From positions 28,381,266 to 28,445,265 of the forward strand of contig NC_081555.1 of the NCBI RefSeq assembly GCF_963082655.1: a DNA stretch of 64,000 bases, written 5' to 3'. The stretch's first letter is position 1. Each line of letters begins with the position of its first letter. Of this stretch, positions 45,490 to 57,270 are shown piece by piece. The position numbers were made by a program, and so were the translations under genes. The stretch is from Stomoxys calcitrans (Eukaryota > Arthropoda > Insecta > Diptera > Muscidae). Below the pieces are notes generated by a model. It was not told where the DNA came from. It ran no database searches and saw only the letters and a program-made list of their open reading frames with translations.

Positions 45490-45725
45490 TGCTTTCTTCT
45501 ATCACGAAGCCACTTTAGCAAGCGTTGAGCAAGCTCTCTGAATGGACGAGGGCCAATTGTCTAGGCATAAATCCCAGAATAACTGATAACTACCGCTCCT
45601 CCCGGAGACCCAGATACTTGGGCGTGATTCTTGATTCGGCCGACTATCACGATTGGATGTCTGGTCTGGTATCAGGTTTTGGAAAGCTACGCCCTAATGC
45701 AGAATGATTGAGAAGGTATAGGGAC
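45490..45725 (+). pseudogene. Non-LTR reverse-transcriptase fragment
   Basis: Reads LSEWTRANCLGINPR and, in another frame, RPRYLGVILDSADYHDWMSG, matching 'W...N.LGINP.KTE' and 'YLGVILDS.L.W'. Frameshifted. Confidence 0.6.
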
Positions 45726-45839
45726 AAGAACGGTGTTGATTTCGATGGCTGGGAGGAACGTTCTGAGAGAGACAGCGAATGCCATGTTCGATTGTAGGCC
45801 GTTCCGATTGTGTGTTAGGTGTGTGGCAACGAAGAACAC

Positions 45840-46180
45840 CCTTACGCATGGGATGACTATGGGCACCATACCAGTTGGAACTCTGAGCTTCGATTTGTGT
45901 GGTGTTATGGTTATTACGAGAAGCTCAGGTGGGAGCTACCGGGGTTGCGGAAGGGGAGTGCTTCGTATACGGAGTAGCTGCAATTTCAGTTGCGTACAAT
46001 CAGCGATATCGACTGGGGAGTCTCAATGAGAGGGCGCACGGAACCGGCTCTTGCTTAAATACTGAGTGCCTTGCTTAAATATTGAGTGCGATCGGTCCTA
46101 CGCACCGGAACGAGCTTGCTCACCTATGGAACTTGATGAGGATTGCTAACTCCATATACAAATGTGGCTACAACAACATC
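45840..46180 (+). repeat. Family 2 repeat, near full length
   Basis: 'cataccagttggaactctga', 'acggagtagctgcaatttca', 'aaccggctcttgcttaaata' and 'ccggaacgagcttgctcacc' are followed by the tail 'tgtggctacaacaacatcta'. A short internal duplication ('gagtgccttgcttaaatatt') is specific to this copy. Confidence 0.82.
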
Positions 46181-46189
46181 TACAGGTAG

Positions 46190-47350
46190 ACTAAGCGAGT
46201 CATGATCCTAGGGCACATCAAACTTTGGGCAGTTTTCCATTCTAGTGGTAGCTGTTCATGCGGCAATTTTCACGATTCTGAAGGCCAAGCAGAGGATTGG
46301 AGCAGCGCCTGATATATTTGGATATCCCAGGCGACGTTGAAGGCTCTGACATTTGACCATGTGAGGTCGAGACTGATTAATAGATGCAAAGAGTCTCTTC
46401 GTACTATGGGAAAAACTGTAAAGCGTAGGTCCCGCGCGATCAATTAGTGGCAGAGAATTAGACAGAGGACGAGCTAGCCAGTAACGGATAGCTGATAAGT
46501 GCTGATAATGCTACTGAATCGGCGAACCATTCCTTGTGCGAGCACTTTGGTATGATAGAAAGTTTTGACGATAACACCCCATAATCAGCGTGGGATGAAG
46601 TTGTGTGTTGTAGGCTGGCCAATGCAATGTAGATGAGTTTTCACAGAACAGGACGTCGTCAACTAATCTCAGGCGGAGGTAGCATTATCTCTGTTGCAGA
46701 TGGGATTTATGGTCAATGGTCATTGCAAGGTCAGGAATCTTACACAGGAACGCTGGTCACAAGCGTCAATTTTTGTGTCAATCCTCTGAAACTGCGTGAA
46801 ATAGAGCCTCTAGTTCGCGCAATTTCAGGGGATTGCACCAAAAAGGTTATCAACCATCTTCAACTTCGTCCTTGCTTCCCAAAGTGAGCTTGGCAAAGAT
46901 ATGTACACCCACATGCAAGTATGTGACTACAACAACAACATGATTAAAGGATTACGTCGACCCCCACTACTGTTGGGTTTACGTACCGGTATCGAGTCAG
47001 GATTATACCTGGCCAACGATTTCCCAGCAACAAAACAACAGTATTATGAGCGAACACATCTTTCTGTGCCTGGGCTCCCTTCAAGCACACATTCCTCTCG
47101 TCATACTGTATTCCCTATGCCGGATTACGCCTATCCCCACTGCAACGACTGAATTCTTCCCATCTAGGGAGATGGATACTATGGTACTAAGATATCCAAA
47201 TGAAGCGGTTTGCGACCAAGGTTGCTCTGAAGGATAATCGTTTATCAATCAGAAAGAAGTAAGCTGATTGCTTCAGTGATTCACAAATTGGCACCATGAG
47301 ATGAATTTGTGTGCCTCCTGCAGCCGGCAAAAACAATACAAACGTTCGCT
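46190..47350. other. Degraded repeat-rich sequence, no gene
   Basis: Weak non-LTR-like fragments and an ACAACAACA tract (about 46929) occur. Open frames at 46633-47237 in different phases have no recognisable domain. Confidence 0.45.
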
Positions 47351-47356
47351 TTTGGA

Positions 47357-47475
47357 GCCCACCCTAGCGCAGATGTTAGCATGTCCGCCTATGACGCTGA
47401 ACGCCTGGGTTCGAATCCTGACGAGACCATCAGAAAAAATTTTCAGCGGTGGTTTTCCCCTCCCAATGAACTTTA
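47357..47475 (+). repeat. tRNA-derived SINE fragment
   Basis: A box-like TAGCGCAGATGTTAGCATG (47375) and B box GGTTCGAATCC (47408-47418) are spaced as in a tRNA promoter. They are followed by 'gacgagaccatcagaaaaaa' and 'ttttcagcggtggttttccc'. It is not a functional tRNA, because no acceptor stem or CCA-end pairing is seen. Confidence 0.78.
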
Positions 47476-47478
47476 ATC

Positions 47479-47634
47479 AAATATACTTTTTTTACACTTT
47501 TTTTCTAAAGCAAGCTAAAAGTAACAGCTGATAAGTGACAGAAGAAAGAATGCAATTACAGAGTCACAAGCTGTGAAAAAAATTGTCAACGCCGACTATA
47601 TGAAAAATCCGCAATTACTTTTTGGGCAACCCAA
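47479..47634 (-). mobile_element. Mariner-type MITE, truncated reverse copy
   Basis: Ends with TTACTTTTTGGGCAACCCAA followed by TA, and is the reverse complement of the first 156 bp or so of the 35962 family. The other end is missing and abuts the SINE fragment. Confidence 0.88.
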
Positions 47635-47639
47635 TACAT

Positions 47640-49085
47640 ACAAACCAAAAACTCTTCCTATCCTCTTACTCCCTCCCTCAAATCGCCATTTTGTCATCAA
47701 CACCAAATCATACAAGTGTTTAAAAACAAACTTTCATTGTCATGTGGATCCATTTCATCATAAAAATTGTGATTGTGTTTTGATATTCGTTTCATGCATT
47801 TAACTTTAAATGAAATTAAACCACAATGTCTGATACATTTAAAACTCGGGTTTCAAATTAAAATTCCTAACAAATCTACAAAAAACGTCTAGATCCGAAA
47901 ATGTGTACATGTCTATGACTAATGTATTTTTTAAGATTATAAGCTGTGATATGCAAACGACCAAAGACACCTTTCAGTATTGTGTGGCAGTGAAAATTTA
48001 AAATCATCTACCTGGTGTTCCATGTAAAAAGTCGCCCTGTAAAATAAACAAAACACCCTTAAGCAAATGAAAGCAACGAAGTGGAGAGTTGTTTACTTTC
48101 ATAGCCCAACCCCAGTGCAACAAACACTCTTGTGTAACGCTTACAATTTTTAATGTTTCATCAACCAGCCAGGCAGACAGAAGAAAGACTTAAATGTGAC
48201 TGCTCCCCTTTTTTAATTTGTTTTCCAATGCAAATAATACTCATAACCATCAATTCTTGCTGCTGTATGACCCCCATAAGTATATTAGGGAGGGTACCAG
48301 GCTTTTCAAAAAGTTCAATTTCATTATATTTTCACAATTTTAAAAGCTAACCCCAAAAATGCCATATATTTTTTCCATATATTTTTTTAAATTTAATTCG
48401 TTTAAATTTTTACGATTTTTTCCATTCAAAATATTGGTCCTCCCCTGTATTCAGACTGGCACATACATATGGCTATACGGCTGCAGCATTCTTGTTGGCT
48501 CTTCACAAACGTATTCCCCACTCATACGTAACTGCAAACAAATATTGACACTTACTCGCTGTCTCTTTGGAGTGCAAAGGGTGATTGCAATAAAGGATTT
48601 AAAGGGTTGATGTGGTTACTATGGAAATTTATTGCACTTTATGAGCCGGTAGGTGCAATAACCCTGGTGTTATGTTGTCTTTGTTTAAATTAAATTTCAC
48701 CCTCTTATTAAGGCAGAGGCAGAGATTTTGCATTTATTCTTTTTTTTTGTAACTTAAAGAGCTGTCTAGATCGGTTTGGGCATCAAGGCCTTTTTAGAGG
48801 ATAGTTGCTGGCCGTAAAACTGCAAAATTCCGCAACAAATACAAGCCTAAGCGCTTTGGATCATATATTAAATTAGAGAAGGAGCGTAATAGAGACTAAA
48901 GAAGAGACACTCCCCCTTCTGGTATTCAGATAGGTTGAAGTTCTAACCACCAAATAACGATATGCTGGTTGCGGTAGTTGGTATCTACCGCATCTGGTAT
49001 CTGGTCTGTTATAGGGCACTAGAAAGGGGAAATGATACACAGCACCGGAGTATAGGGGATACAAGGGGATTATATTCATTCATTT
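47640..49085. other. Intronic sequence, no firm gene
   Basis: Mostly unique AT-rich DNA. It contains the 25-nt mini-exon candidate at 48012-48036 on the minus strand. The GTAAGT-like donor at about 48550 on the same strand has no convincing acceptor partner. Confidence 0.5.
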
Positions 49086-49089
49086 CATT

Positions 49090-50030
49090 TTTTATACCCA
49101 TCACCATAGGATGGGGAAATACTAATCTAGGCATTCCGTTTGTATCGCCTTGAAATATTCGTCTAAGACCTCATAAAGCATATAAATATTCTTGATCGTC
49201 TCGTCATTTTGAATCGATCTAGCCATGTCCGTCCGTCCGTCTGTCGAAATAACGATAGAGGTCAAACGCTTAAAGCTGGCCGCTTTATAGGTCATTGGGG
49301 ATTGCAAATGGGACATATCGGTTCAGATATAAATATAAACTAATCTCCCGATTTGACTCTTGAGACCCTGGAAGCCGAAGTTTTTGTACAATTTGGCTGA
49401 TATTTTGCCTATAGTGTTCTTTTATGACTTCCAACAATTGTGCCAAATACGGTCCAAATCGGCCTATAAACAGGTATAGCTCCCATATAAACTAAAAACT
49501 CCCGATTTGACTTCTTGAGACCCTGAAAGCCGCAATTTTTATCCGATTTGGCTGAAATTTTTCATGTAGTCTTCTGTAATGACTTTCAACAACTGTGTTA
49601 ATTACGGTCCAAATCGGTCTATAAACTGGTATAGCTCCCATATAGACCGATCTCACGATTTGACTTCTTGAACCCCTGTAAGCCGCAATTTTTCCCGATT
49701 TGTCTAAAATTTTGCATGTAGTGTTTTTTAATGACTTCCATCAAATGTGCCAAATACGGACCAAATCGGTCTATAAACAGATATAGCTCCCATATAAAGT
49801 AATCTCCCGATTTGACTTCTTGAACGCCTGTAAGCCGCAATTTTTCAGGATTTGTCTAAAATTTTGCAATGCTATGACTTCCAACAAATGTGTTAAATAC
49901 GGTGCAAATCGGTCTATAACTTGATATACATCCCATATAAATCAATCTCCCGATTTGACTTCTGAGCCCCTGGAATTCGCAATTTTTGCACGTGGTGTTC
50001 TTTTATGACTTCCAACAACTGGGCTTAGCT
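49090..50030. repeat. M1 family copy with internal reiteration
   Basis: Begins 'tatacccatcaccataggat', then 'catgtccgtccgtccgtctg'. It then carries 'gatttgacttcttga' modules at 49504, 49657 and 49809, a 152-153 bp internal period. Each module has 'agccgcaatttttatccgat'-like text. Confidence 0.8.
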
Positions 50031-51215
50031 GTAAGGTTATCCATCAAGGAAATAAACAATTTTTCCTACAAACAAATCAGCTGAAATCTAAACATTATCA
50101 AGTAAATGCATACTTCCAAATAGTGGAAATGAACACATTGTCACGCATTTGTTCATAATCAACTAATAAAATGATTAAACCAATTATACTATTACAATTT
50201 TGCTCTCACCCTCTCACTTCGACAATCAGTAGCTGGTGTATTCTTTAAATTTATTTCCCTGTCCAGATTTGCATAACTCACATTCTACACGAAACTCTAC
50301 CTCCCACACTTTCCTTTTTTTGTTTACAATCTTTTGTGCATTCATTTTTAGGTTTGTATATTTTTTTGCCTTTTATGCTTTGAACTTCTTCTGATGTCTA
50401 TGATGCATTCTGTTCGTCTGGTGTTCTTGTTCTTGTTTTTGTGTTATGATGTATTATAAAACCCCTTAAGTCATAACGGTTGTTATTACATCGTTCGCCT
50501 ATACAGTGAGTGATGCACATGTATGCATATATATATATGCATGTAAATGCCAATGCAGTTCTCATTGTTTGTAATTTAAATAAAGAGTTCAATTGACTTC
50601 GGGAGTTATGGAGCGTGAGTGCATTTTGTTGCTGCTGCTGTTTATATTGCCGACATAGCGGCAAATGCCCGTGATGCTTGTTTTTGTTTTCCTTTGTATT
50701 TTATATTGCTGAAATATTTTTTGGTTTCTTTATCAAAAATAGCTGGATTTAATGTGTTCCGTGTATAAGCACGAAGAGCATACATATATGTATGTATTGT
50801 ATATTCGTATACTGTGTTTGTGTAGCCATATATATATAAATGTTTTTGTTTGTTTGTATTGCATGTGAAGAAAATATTGCCTTTGTTTATAGCAGTTGAT
50901 TTGAGATAAGAGCTTTGGCATGTGTAGATGGATTGCATCGTTGAAGTACATTTCCAAAATGTAAACAAAACAGTGATTCACTTAAAAAGATTGGTTTTTG
51001 TGAACTCGGATTTGTTTATAGCTATCTCCAGAGCTATCTAGGGTAATTCGGCAATAGAGTTACCAAAACCAAAAAAAAAATTCTTTACAAATGTTTGAAA
51101 ATACTAAAAAGGAAGACATATTTTAGAACTTTCTAAATTGAATTTTCATAGAAAATTGTAACGAATTCTTTCGGAATGTGTGAAATTAAATTAAAACTTT
51201 GTTTTAAATTATTTG
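50031..51215. other. No recognised gene
   Basis: AT-rich intronic DNA with short TATATA and TATGTATG tracts. Minus-strand frames at 50398-50981 are low in complexity. Confidence 0.5.
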
Positions 51216-51221
51216 CAGTTG

Positions 51222-51340
51222 GACCCCGTTAACGCTGCTCTTTAAATCAAGATTTAACGGCTCGATCATCTGTGTTCCCTTTGTAAAATCAGCTGACGAA
51301 AGCATTAAATCCAGATTTAATGAGCACTGTATAAGGGGTT
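51222..51340. mobile_element. 119-bp MITE, second copy
   Basis: Same length and inverted-repeat ends (CCCCGTTAACGCTGCTCTTT at left, 'gagcactgtataaggggtt' at right) as 15472-15590, in the opposite orientation. TTG occurs on both flanks (51219-51221 and 51341-51343). Confidence 0.8.
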
Positions 51341-51644
51341 TTGTACTGTCGCTCAGAACGAAATTAGGCGACAATACAGGAAGACACAATGTTAAATCAA
51401 AGTCAAATATTTCAAGCCTCTTTTGTGACCGTAAACACATGGTCATGTGTAGATTCACAATCCCATTTTTAAAGTAAAAAAAAACATACAATGATGCAAA
51501 AAAAAACAAGCTCCACCTACATCTACATAAAATGTGAGAAAATCTTTGAGCAAAAGTTATAATAAATATGTTTGCCTTCAAATTTACCGCTGCTGTCCAA
51601 AAACGGCAACATAAATTTGAGTAACATACATACATACGCATGTA

Positions 51645-52937
51645 CAGCTGTGTTCAAAGTAATAGGAGTGCCTTCTCCTCACATTTTAAAAAGTGAAATT
51701 TGTTAGCATATCAATATCCACATTAACAGGATGCACTAATCGATTGAAAATGACATCAAAAAGGAGAAAACGTAAACAAAGTATGAATGTAAGGAAAAGA
51801 AAGAATATAAGATGAATGTAAGAGAACAAGTTGACATCCTCAATGCCAAGTACTACTAACAATTAAAAAAATTGTATGTATCGCTTGACTTAACCTTATT
51901 CAGTGAACCCTGCAAATTAAGTGATATTCTAAGGGTACTTAGTAGGGTATGTACGAAGTAAAGTAACGAATATGATTTTATTAAAAATATTATATTTTTG
52001 ATGTCATTGATGGTTCTCTCGTTTAGTCACTCCATGGCCTTGTTTAGAAAAATAGGAGTATGACTTGTAATAAAAAAATACACAGTATTAAATTTTAAAC
52101 AAAAAAGATAAAACTATGAAAAGAAACGTCGCTTTAAAGCTATTTCAATTTTATCTATTTAATTTTTACAATGGTGTCTGTAAGAGTAGGACGAGGAAAG
52201 TACTGTTCCAATGAACAAACTTACTATGAAAATGTATAGAGAAATAACCGAAATTGTAGGATGATTTGATCTAATCACTGCAAATACCTCATCACATTAA
52301 AAACGTCTAAAACACTCGGGCTCAAACGTAAAATATCATTGATGGTGTTTTTGTAGCAGTGTGTTATACACTGAGGCAGCATCTCTTGTAGAGCTGACAA
52401 AATATCGATGGCACTATCGATATTTAATTTTTTGACTGAATATCGATTGATATTTTTCCGATGGGTACTATCGCAAAAGTCAAATTTTTTGCAAACTAAA
52501 TGGAAATAAGCATTCCGCACTGAATGTAGCCTATAAGATACATTGCGCCTATAGAGGGCGCAATTTTCATCTGATTAGACAAACATTTTGTACAAAGATT
52601 TTTCTCATGACTTCCAACTGACTTTATTAACCCTGGTTTTATTTGGTTTGTGCATTGATATTGTTCTATATACGTTACGTGCAACCGGTATGCCATGGGT
52701 ATGTTGTATTTGGATCGTATTATTTGCGAAAACGCATCTATGATACAATTACCACATTAACACATATCAAAAAAATTATTATTTGAAATATTTAAAATTA
52801 CTGTAGCTTTAATTATATCATTTATTGATAAATAATTAATCCTACATACAAACATCTAAATAAAACAAAATATTAGTATACAAAAATTAATATTTGTTTT
52901 TTAGTTGGTTGCTCTTCTATTTTTTTGAACACAACTG
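51645..52937 (+). mobile_element. Tc1-like transposon relic, about 1.29 kb
   Basis: CAGCTGTGTTCAAAGTAATA at the left and the inverse of 'ctatttttttgaacacaact' at the right are imperfect terminal repeats. TA flanks both ends. Near 52170-52260 a broken frame reads VRVGRGKYCSNEQTYYEN, like the N-terminal DNA-binding region of Tc1-type transposases. The remainder is deleted, and family 1 (52345) and TATCGAT-element (52391) sequences have been inserted. Confidence 0.65.
52391..52690. mobile_element. TATCGAT-end element, 3'-truncated copy
   Basis: 'gagctgacaaaatatcgatg' to 'tttggtttgtgcattgatat' parallels 23426 onward. The right end with its inverted repeat is absent. It lies inside the Tc1-like relic, so it inserted later. 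Confidence 0.78.
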
Positions 52938-52939
52938 TA

Positions 52940-53960
52940 CGTATGCATTCCAGTAGATGCAGCCGCCTCAATTCTTACAGAACTAAAATTTTAAGCAGGC
53001 AACGCGCGCCATCTGTTAACTGCCAAGACAAATCTATTAGACTTATGACCAGTTACCTATTAACAGAACCCAGCAGATGAATGGATGGTACAAAACACAC
53101 TGCTACAAATAGTACAACAAATGTGTCATATACTACAAAACTGTCTTTGATATTTACAGTTAAAAAAATATATTCCGCTGCCATGGATGTACCTATATGG
53201 GTTGGTATACAAAAAAGCTTAAAAAGTTGACCGAAAAGGTGTATCCATTTTTTAGTAATCATAATAAAAAGAAAGTTGTTTTTGAGGCCAAATTTTGTCG
53301 AAACATTGGAATGAAATCAAAATTTCTATTTTGGCAAATATTCGTATGGCTGTCATGTTTTTTTTGGCAAATATTCATATCGCTCTTATGTTTTTTTTAC
53401 TATATACATATAAAAAAGTGAAAAACAAAAACGGAAGTTGTCATAGGAGAAAAAAATAATGCTTACATGTCGACCTTTTAGGGAGTTTTATTTGCATGTT
53501 ATATGTCCATACCTCATCCATCTCTACTTTTATATGATGAGTTGCATAATAAAGTGGGTAGGCACTGTGGCATTAGTGAAGGATGAGTGCTTAACCATCA
53601 GAACTATGGTAAGTTTATGTTCCAGCAAAAAGTTTAAAATATTTATCAGAAATCCTTACTAATGCCGTACTCCATTATAAGCATTTTTACCCAAAAAGGA
53701 TTTTACCTTTCATTTGCTCGGTATTTTCTGTAACATACATCGATACAGCTTGGGGTGGGTTGCGCCCAGAGTGATTTGGGTTTGGATCAAGTGAAAGTGG
53801 GGTTGACTGGATAAGTTATTCCAAATGTTTCATAGCAACTTCACTTAGAGACATATTTAGAGCTGAACCTTTTGTCCAAAGCAGAGGTGGGCATGGTAAC
53901 ACATATGCACACTATTTCCAAGACTATGCCCAGCAGTCCAAACGTCTATCATGACATCGT
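52940..53960. other. No recognised gene
   Basis: A short Jockey-type C-terminal remnant ('gatgcagccgcctcaattct') is at about 52957-53000. Other open frames are short and lack motifs. Confidence 0.5.
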
Positions 53961-53964
53961 CTTC

Positions 53965-54430
53965 AAAGACTCTTTAAGACAATTTGAATTTTGTCATGTC
54001 TTGCATAATATGTGTTATAAAATTTTAAAGTCAAACACAGGTGTGCAGTGCCACAGGCGATATCACTCAGGCTCAGCATATGGCAATGCTCCAACAGACT
54101 CAGGAGGAGAATCCTTAATGTCTTTAATACTGGCGAGAGATCACAAATAGGATTGTACGATTCTGCATTGCTTGAATACTTTACTGATTTCAGTGTCGGC
54201 ATTACTCGTCCAATTTTCGAGGGATCTGGAGCTATAAAGCTATCCAGAAACAGGGTGAAGATCTTGGTCATGTTCGCGACTCCCTGTACATTCAGTTTTT
54301 TCAACATCGAGTAATATTCGAAAATTCGTTCACGGTTAATTATGATGTTTGTTGATCCGCACGGAGACCCGCATGTAGGATGAATGGACCTCATTTTCGC
54401 TCTATCAATCTCTGAATGCTTAAGCATTGA
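53965..54430 (-). pseudogene. Non-LTR reverse-transcriptase domain fragment
   Basis: The 154-codon minus frame reads MTKIFTLFLDSFIAPDPSKI, GRVMPTLKSVKY, AESYNPICDLSPVLKTL and LLLSLLEHCHMLSLSDIA. It matches the early RT region 'PD.WK.GRV.PLLKPGK....ESYRPISLLS...K.LE.LLLP' of insect non-LTR elements. The palm-domain catalytic residues are missing. Confidence 0.7.
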
Positions 54431-54549
54431 ACAACCTGACGCATCTCTTTAGATCAGTCGCTGCTATGTGGTCTAAAGTAACTGATATCTTCTGCTGGAG
54501 CTTGAGAGTAACCTGGCAGAAGACCACAGTTTACTGGCACCTAAATGAA

Positions 54550-54635
54550 CCATGGCAGCCGGTTGTACGTACCGGATTGACCCGTTGAAATCCTTCAACG
54601 TAAAGGGCTGCCGCTTCAGTGTACAACACACTGTT
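54550..54635 (+). repeat. Structured repeat family 1, copy with a compensatory pair
   Basis: GGCAGCCGGTTGTACGTACC is followed by hairpin 2 CGTTGAAATCCTTCAACG. The family's GATG/CATC pairing has become GTTG/CAAC here, so both strands of the stem changed. The outer and third stems are intact. The CAA tail is missing. Confidence 0.85.
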
Positions 54636-54639
54636 TAAA

Positions 54640-55276
54640 GTATATATGTGTAGATCTTTGGTACAGGTTGCTTACATCTTATTGCCATACATCTTATGGA
54701 ATGAGTATTTTGGTACTAAAGCAACCTGCACAATTGGTATATTTTTAAAACTTTCACAACTTGTAAGATTTTTGTTATTTAGCTTTTGACATCTCTCTTT
54801 TAAATATAAACTATTTTATTCACCATTTGTCAAGTGGTTACTGGTTTTTTGGGTAAGTGGCCTAATAATAACATTTTGGCCACTCACAGATAAGCTTTAG
54901 ATTGCTTCATCCACAATAGTTTTAAAGTTTTTGTTTTTCTTGAAATGCGACATGATGGTTTGATTTCCTGTTTTGTGACATTAAACGAAATAGACACCCT
55001 CTCCTTGACCTACTTAATCAGGTATAAGAGCTCAGACACAAACTCCTATTTTATATAAACATGTCCCTACAACAACAATAAATGCACAGACACAAAACAC
55101 TTCTCTAAAAGCAACTGAAAAAGGAAATCGTCACGAAACTACGTGTGCTTTTTGTAGACTGCTGCTCCAATTTGGTAATGACGATCCTTGGCTAAAGAGA
55201 ACTGTGTGTAAAAATAATGAGAGTTATTTTTTTGTTGTATTCAAGGAATATTCAAGGGGGACAATTGTATGTGTGT

Positions 55277-55323
<47 letters not shown>

Positions 55324-55690
55324 CATTCAAAACATGACTCAAAGAATATGGAAGAAGTCAACGGAACAAAAGAGCAACAAAAAACACGTTGTTGTCATGA
55401 AACAAGCAATTGGCCACTGCATGGTGAAACTAAACAACACAGAGATCCACCAAAGTAAACCTGACAAAAAAAAAACGAACGCACACCACACACAACCTCA
55501 CTCTCTCCCCCCAACAAAGTCATGTGTATAAACATATATAACAAGAAATGTACGATGCAACAGTGAGTCTGCTGGAACAACCGCGCCCTTGATAATAAAA
55601 ATTGAAAAATAACTTGCTAAAGAAAAGCCATAAGAAATCGAATCGATCATTCAGATGTACAATATGGAAGTTGATTTAGGAAATAAAAAA
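54640..55690. other. Intronic sequence, no gene
   Basis: The only notable feature is the (GT)n tract at 55267-55321. Open frames across it are microsatellite artefacts. Confidence 0.55.
55267..55321. repeat. (GT)n microsatellite
   Basis: About 27 GT dinucleotides with one GTAT interruption. Confidence 0.95.
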
Positions 55691-55699
55691 TATACTCAC

Positions 55700-55717
55700 A
55701 CTTTTAGTTTCTGACAT
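55700..55717 (-). CDS. Sep1: Septin Sep1, candidate first coding exon (MSETKS)
   Basis: On the minus strand ATGTCAGAAACTAAAAGT is followed directly by the donor GTGAGTATA. It encodes MSETKS, close to the N-terminus MADTKG that I recall for fly Sep1, and ends in phase 0. Exon 2 at 31481 starts in phase 0 with FSSIETPG. Adding it gives 360 residues, one short of the length I recall for the Drosophila protein. An A at -3 supports the start. The distance (24 kb) is the only reason for doubt. Eighteen bases is too little for proof without cDNA. Confidence 0.72.
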
Positions 55718-56789
55718 TTTATTTGCTTGATTAATCCCTTTTTCCTGTCACGCTATGAAACTATTTTTGTCGTTTTCTTATATTCCTCCTTATTTTCTTT
55801 GAGAAAATGTGTCTTACGCCGCTTCTCTCCAAGGAAAAAAACTAAAGTTCACTGTCAATAACGGTAAATAATGCACTTTAAATTAGGTTTATTTACTATA
55901 TTGCTGCTTGTTCTTTTAATTTGGTGCTTTGCCTCAAAAGAAGACTTCTCCAGCTATCATGCTGCTCATGTAGACAATACAAAAGGCAACAGAATAACAC
56001 ATATACACACACACACTGCAGCACTCAACAAACAGAACTCCGAAAGGTAAGCCACCAACAACCAATATTTTTTAACATACACAAAATGCAATAAGATTTG
56101 TTAAATGATGACACATAAAATAGCTTTTTTTTCTTTATCACGGCGTCGTCGTTTTTTCTTTCTTTCTTTGTTGCTGGTTAATTTTTTTTCGTTTTTCGCT
56201 TTTATTCTCACACTTAACGAATTTTTTATGTTGATGAAGTAGACAGACAAAGAATCAAAATAAGTTTATACACCTTCGCGTCATGCGTTAACACCTACGA
56301 GTTTGACCGATTTAGTGCTATCGACGACCGGCTTTTTGCACCGATATGGTATACGATTACGGATTTATTACGTTTACGATTGCCGTAAGTTGGCTGTTTG
56401 GGTTCCGTGGCTTCTGGTTCTTGAGATAGCCTGCTTGGCTCACGCGTACAGAAAACGAAGTCGAGTCTTTTCGTCGACGGCTTGACTAAAATCTTGGTCG
56501 GCCGCGGATAGCCTGCTGAGCCGATTTAATGCGGACTTTACATGGCACATCATGATGCGTGGTCATTGTAATAGTTTGGTGAAAATAGGGTGCACGCCAT
56601 CAGTCAAGGATGAAAAATCAAAATCATTTGATTTTTTTGATGATTGGCGTCTTTCGATTACCGTTTACACAGAAATGTGTAATCGTTACTTGACAAATAT
56701 TTTATCCAAAATAAAGTTATTAAAAGAGAAGAAAAATATGAAAAATTAGGTTTTGTGTTACGACTCTTGACTATAATGCCCACACACAA

Positions 56790-56985
56790 CAAAGGCGGAT
56801 TTAATAAGGTGGTCGAATACGAACAGCTGTTAACAGCTGCCAAGTTTTTACGGTATTAAGATGTCAGGTCTTTGTTTGCATTCCCGTTGTTGTTGTGTTC
56901 TTTATCGCATATTCTCTGCTCATGTACGCAAACGTATACACACACTCACACAAATTTCTTTCAGCACACAGTACAAGGTAGCGTC
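56790..56985 (+). repeat. Dispersed family 3 repeat
   Basis: 'aaggcggatttaataaggtg', 'aacagctgttaacagctgcc', 'gtctttgtttgcattcccgt' and 'ctctgctcatgtacgcaaac' match 15062-15420. Confidence 0.8.
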
Positions 56986-57064
56986 ATTTACCCAACATGT
57001 TAGGATGGGGATAGAAATCCTCACTCTTCTGTCAAACTTCTCTACACTGACAAATTGACTTTCT

Positions 57065-57270
57065 AGTTTTTATTTGCGTTGCCACGTGTAGCAGCCAGAA
57101 ATTGAAAAGATTTGTGATTACAAACGTATAAATTAAAATATTAAATATGTGAAAAAATAAACAAAATGATGAAAACATTTAAAATCTAACCAAACTATTT
57201 CACATAAGAGTGTCCTTGGATACAGCTCTGAAGTTGCAATACTTCATCAGCTGGGCAAGTGACTTAACCT
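57065..57270. repeat. Dispersed repeat shared with 10400-10830
   Basis: 'gtttttatttgcgttgccac', 'acaaacgtataaattaaaat' and 'catcagctgggcaagtgact' correspond in order to the left copy, without its foldback insert. Confidence 0.55.

Larger units (their letters stand above)
31482..55699 (-). other. Sep1 intron 1, about 24.2 kb (inferred)
   Basis: The donor GTGAGTATA after 55700 and the acceptor CTCTTGCAG before 31481 are both canonical and in phase 0. The interval is filled with transposon relics, MITEs and tandem duplications and contains no other gene I can support. Two splice-bounded mini-exon candidates on the same strand are noted among the findings. Confidence 0.65.

Noticed and set aside
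47375..47418. Possible tRNA gene (A and B boxes)
   Set aside because: The acceptor and anticodon stems do not pair, and the sequence continues into a repeat shared with 13050-13191. It is better explained as a SINE.
55204..55531. ORFs across the (GT)n tract giving poly Val-Cys
   Set aside because: All three phases are open through a microsatellite; there is no coding evidence.
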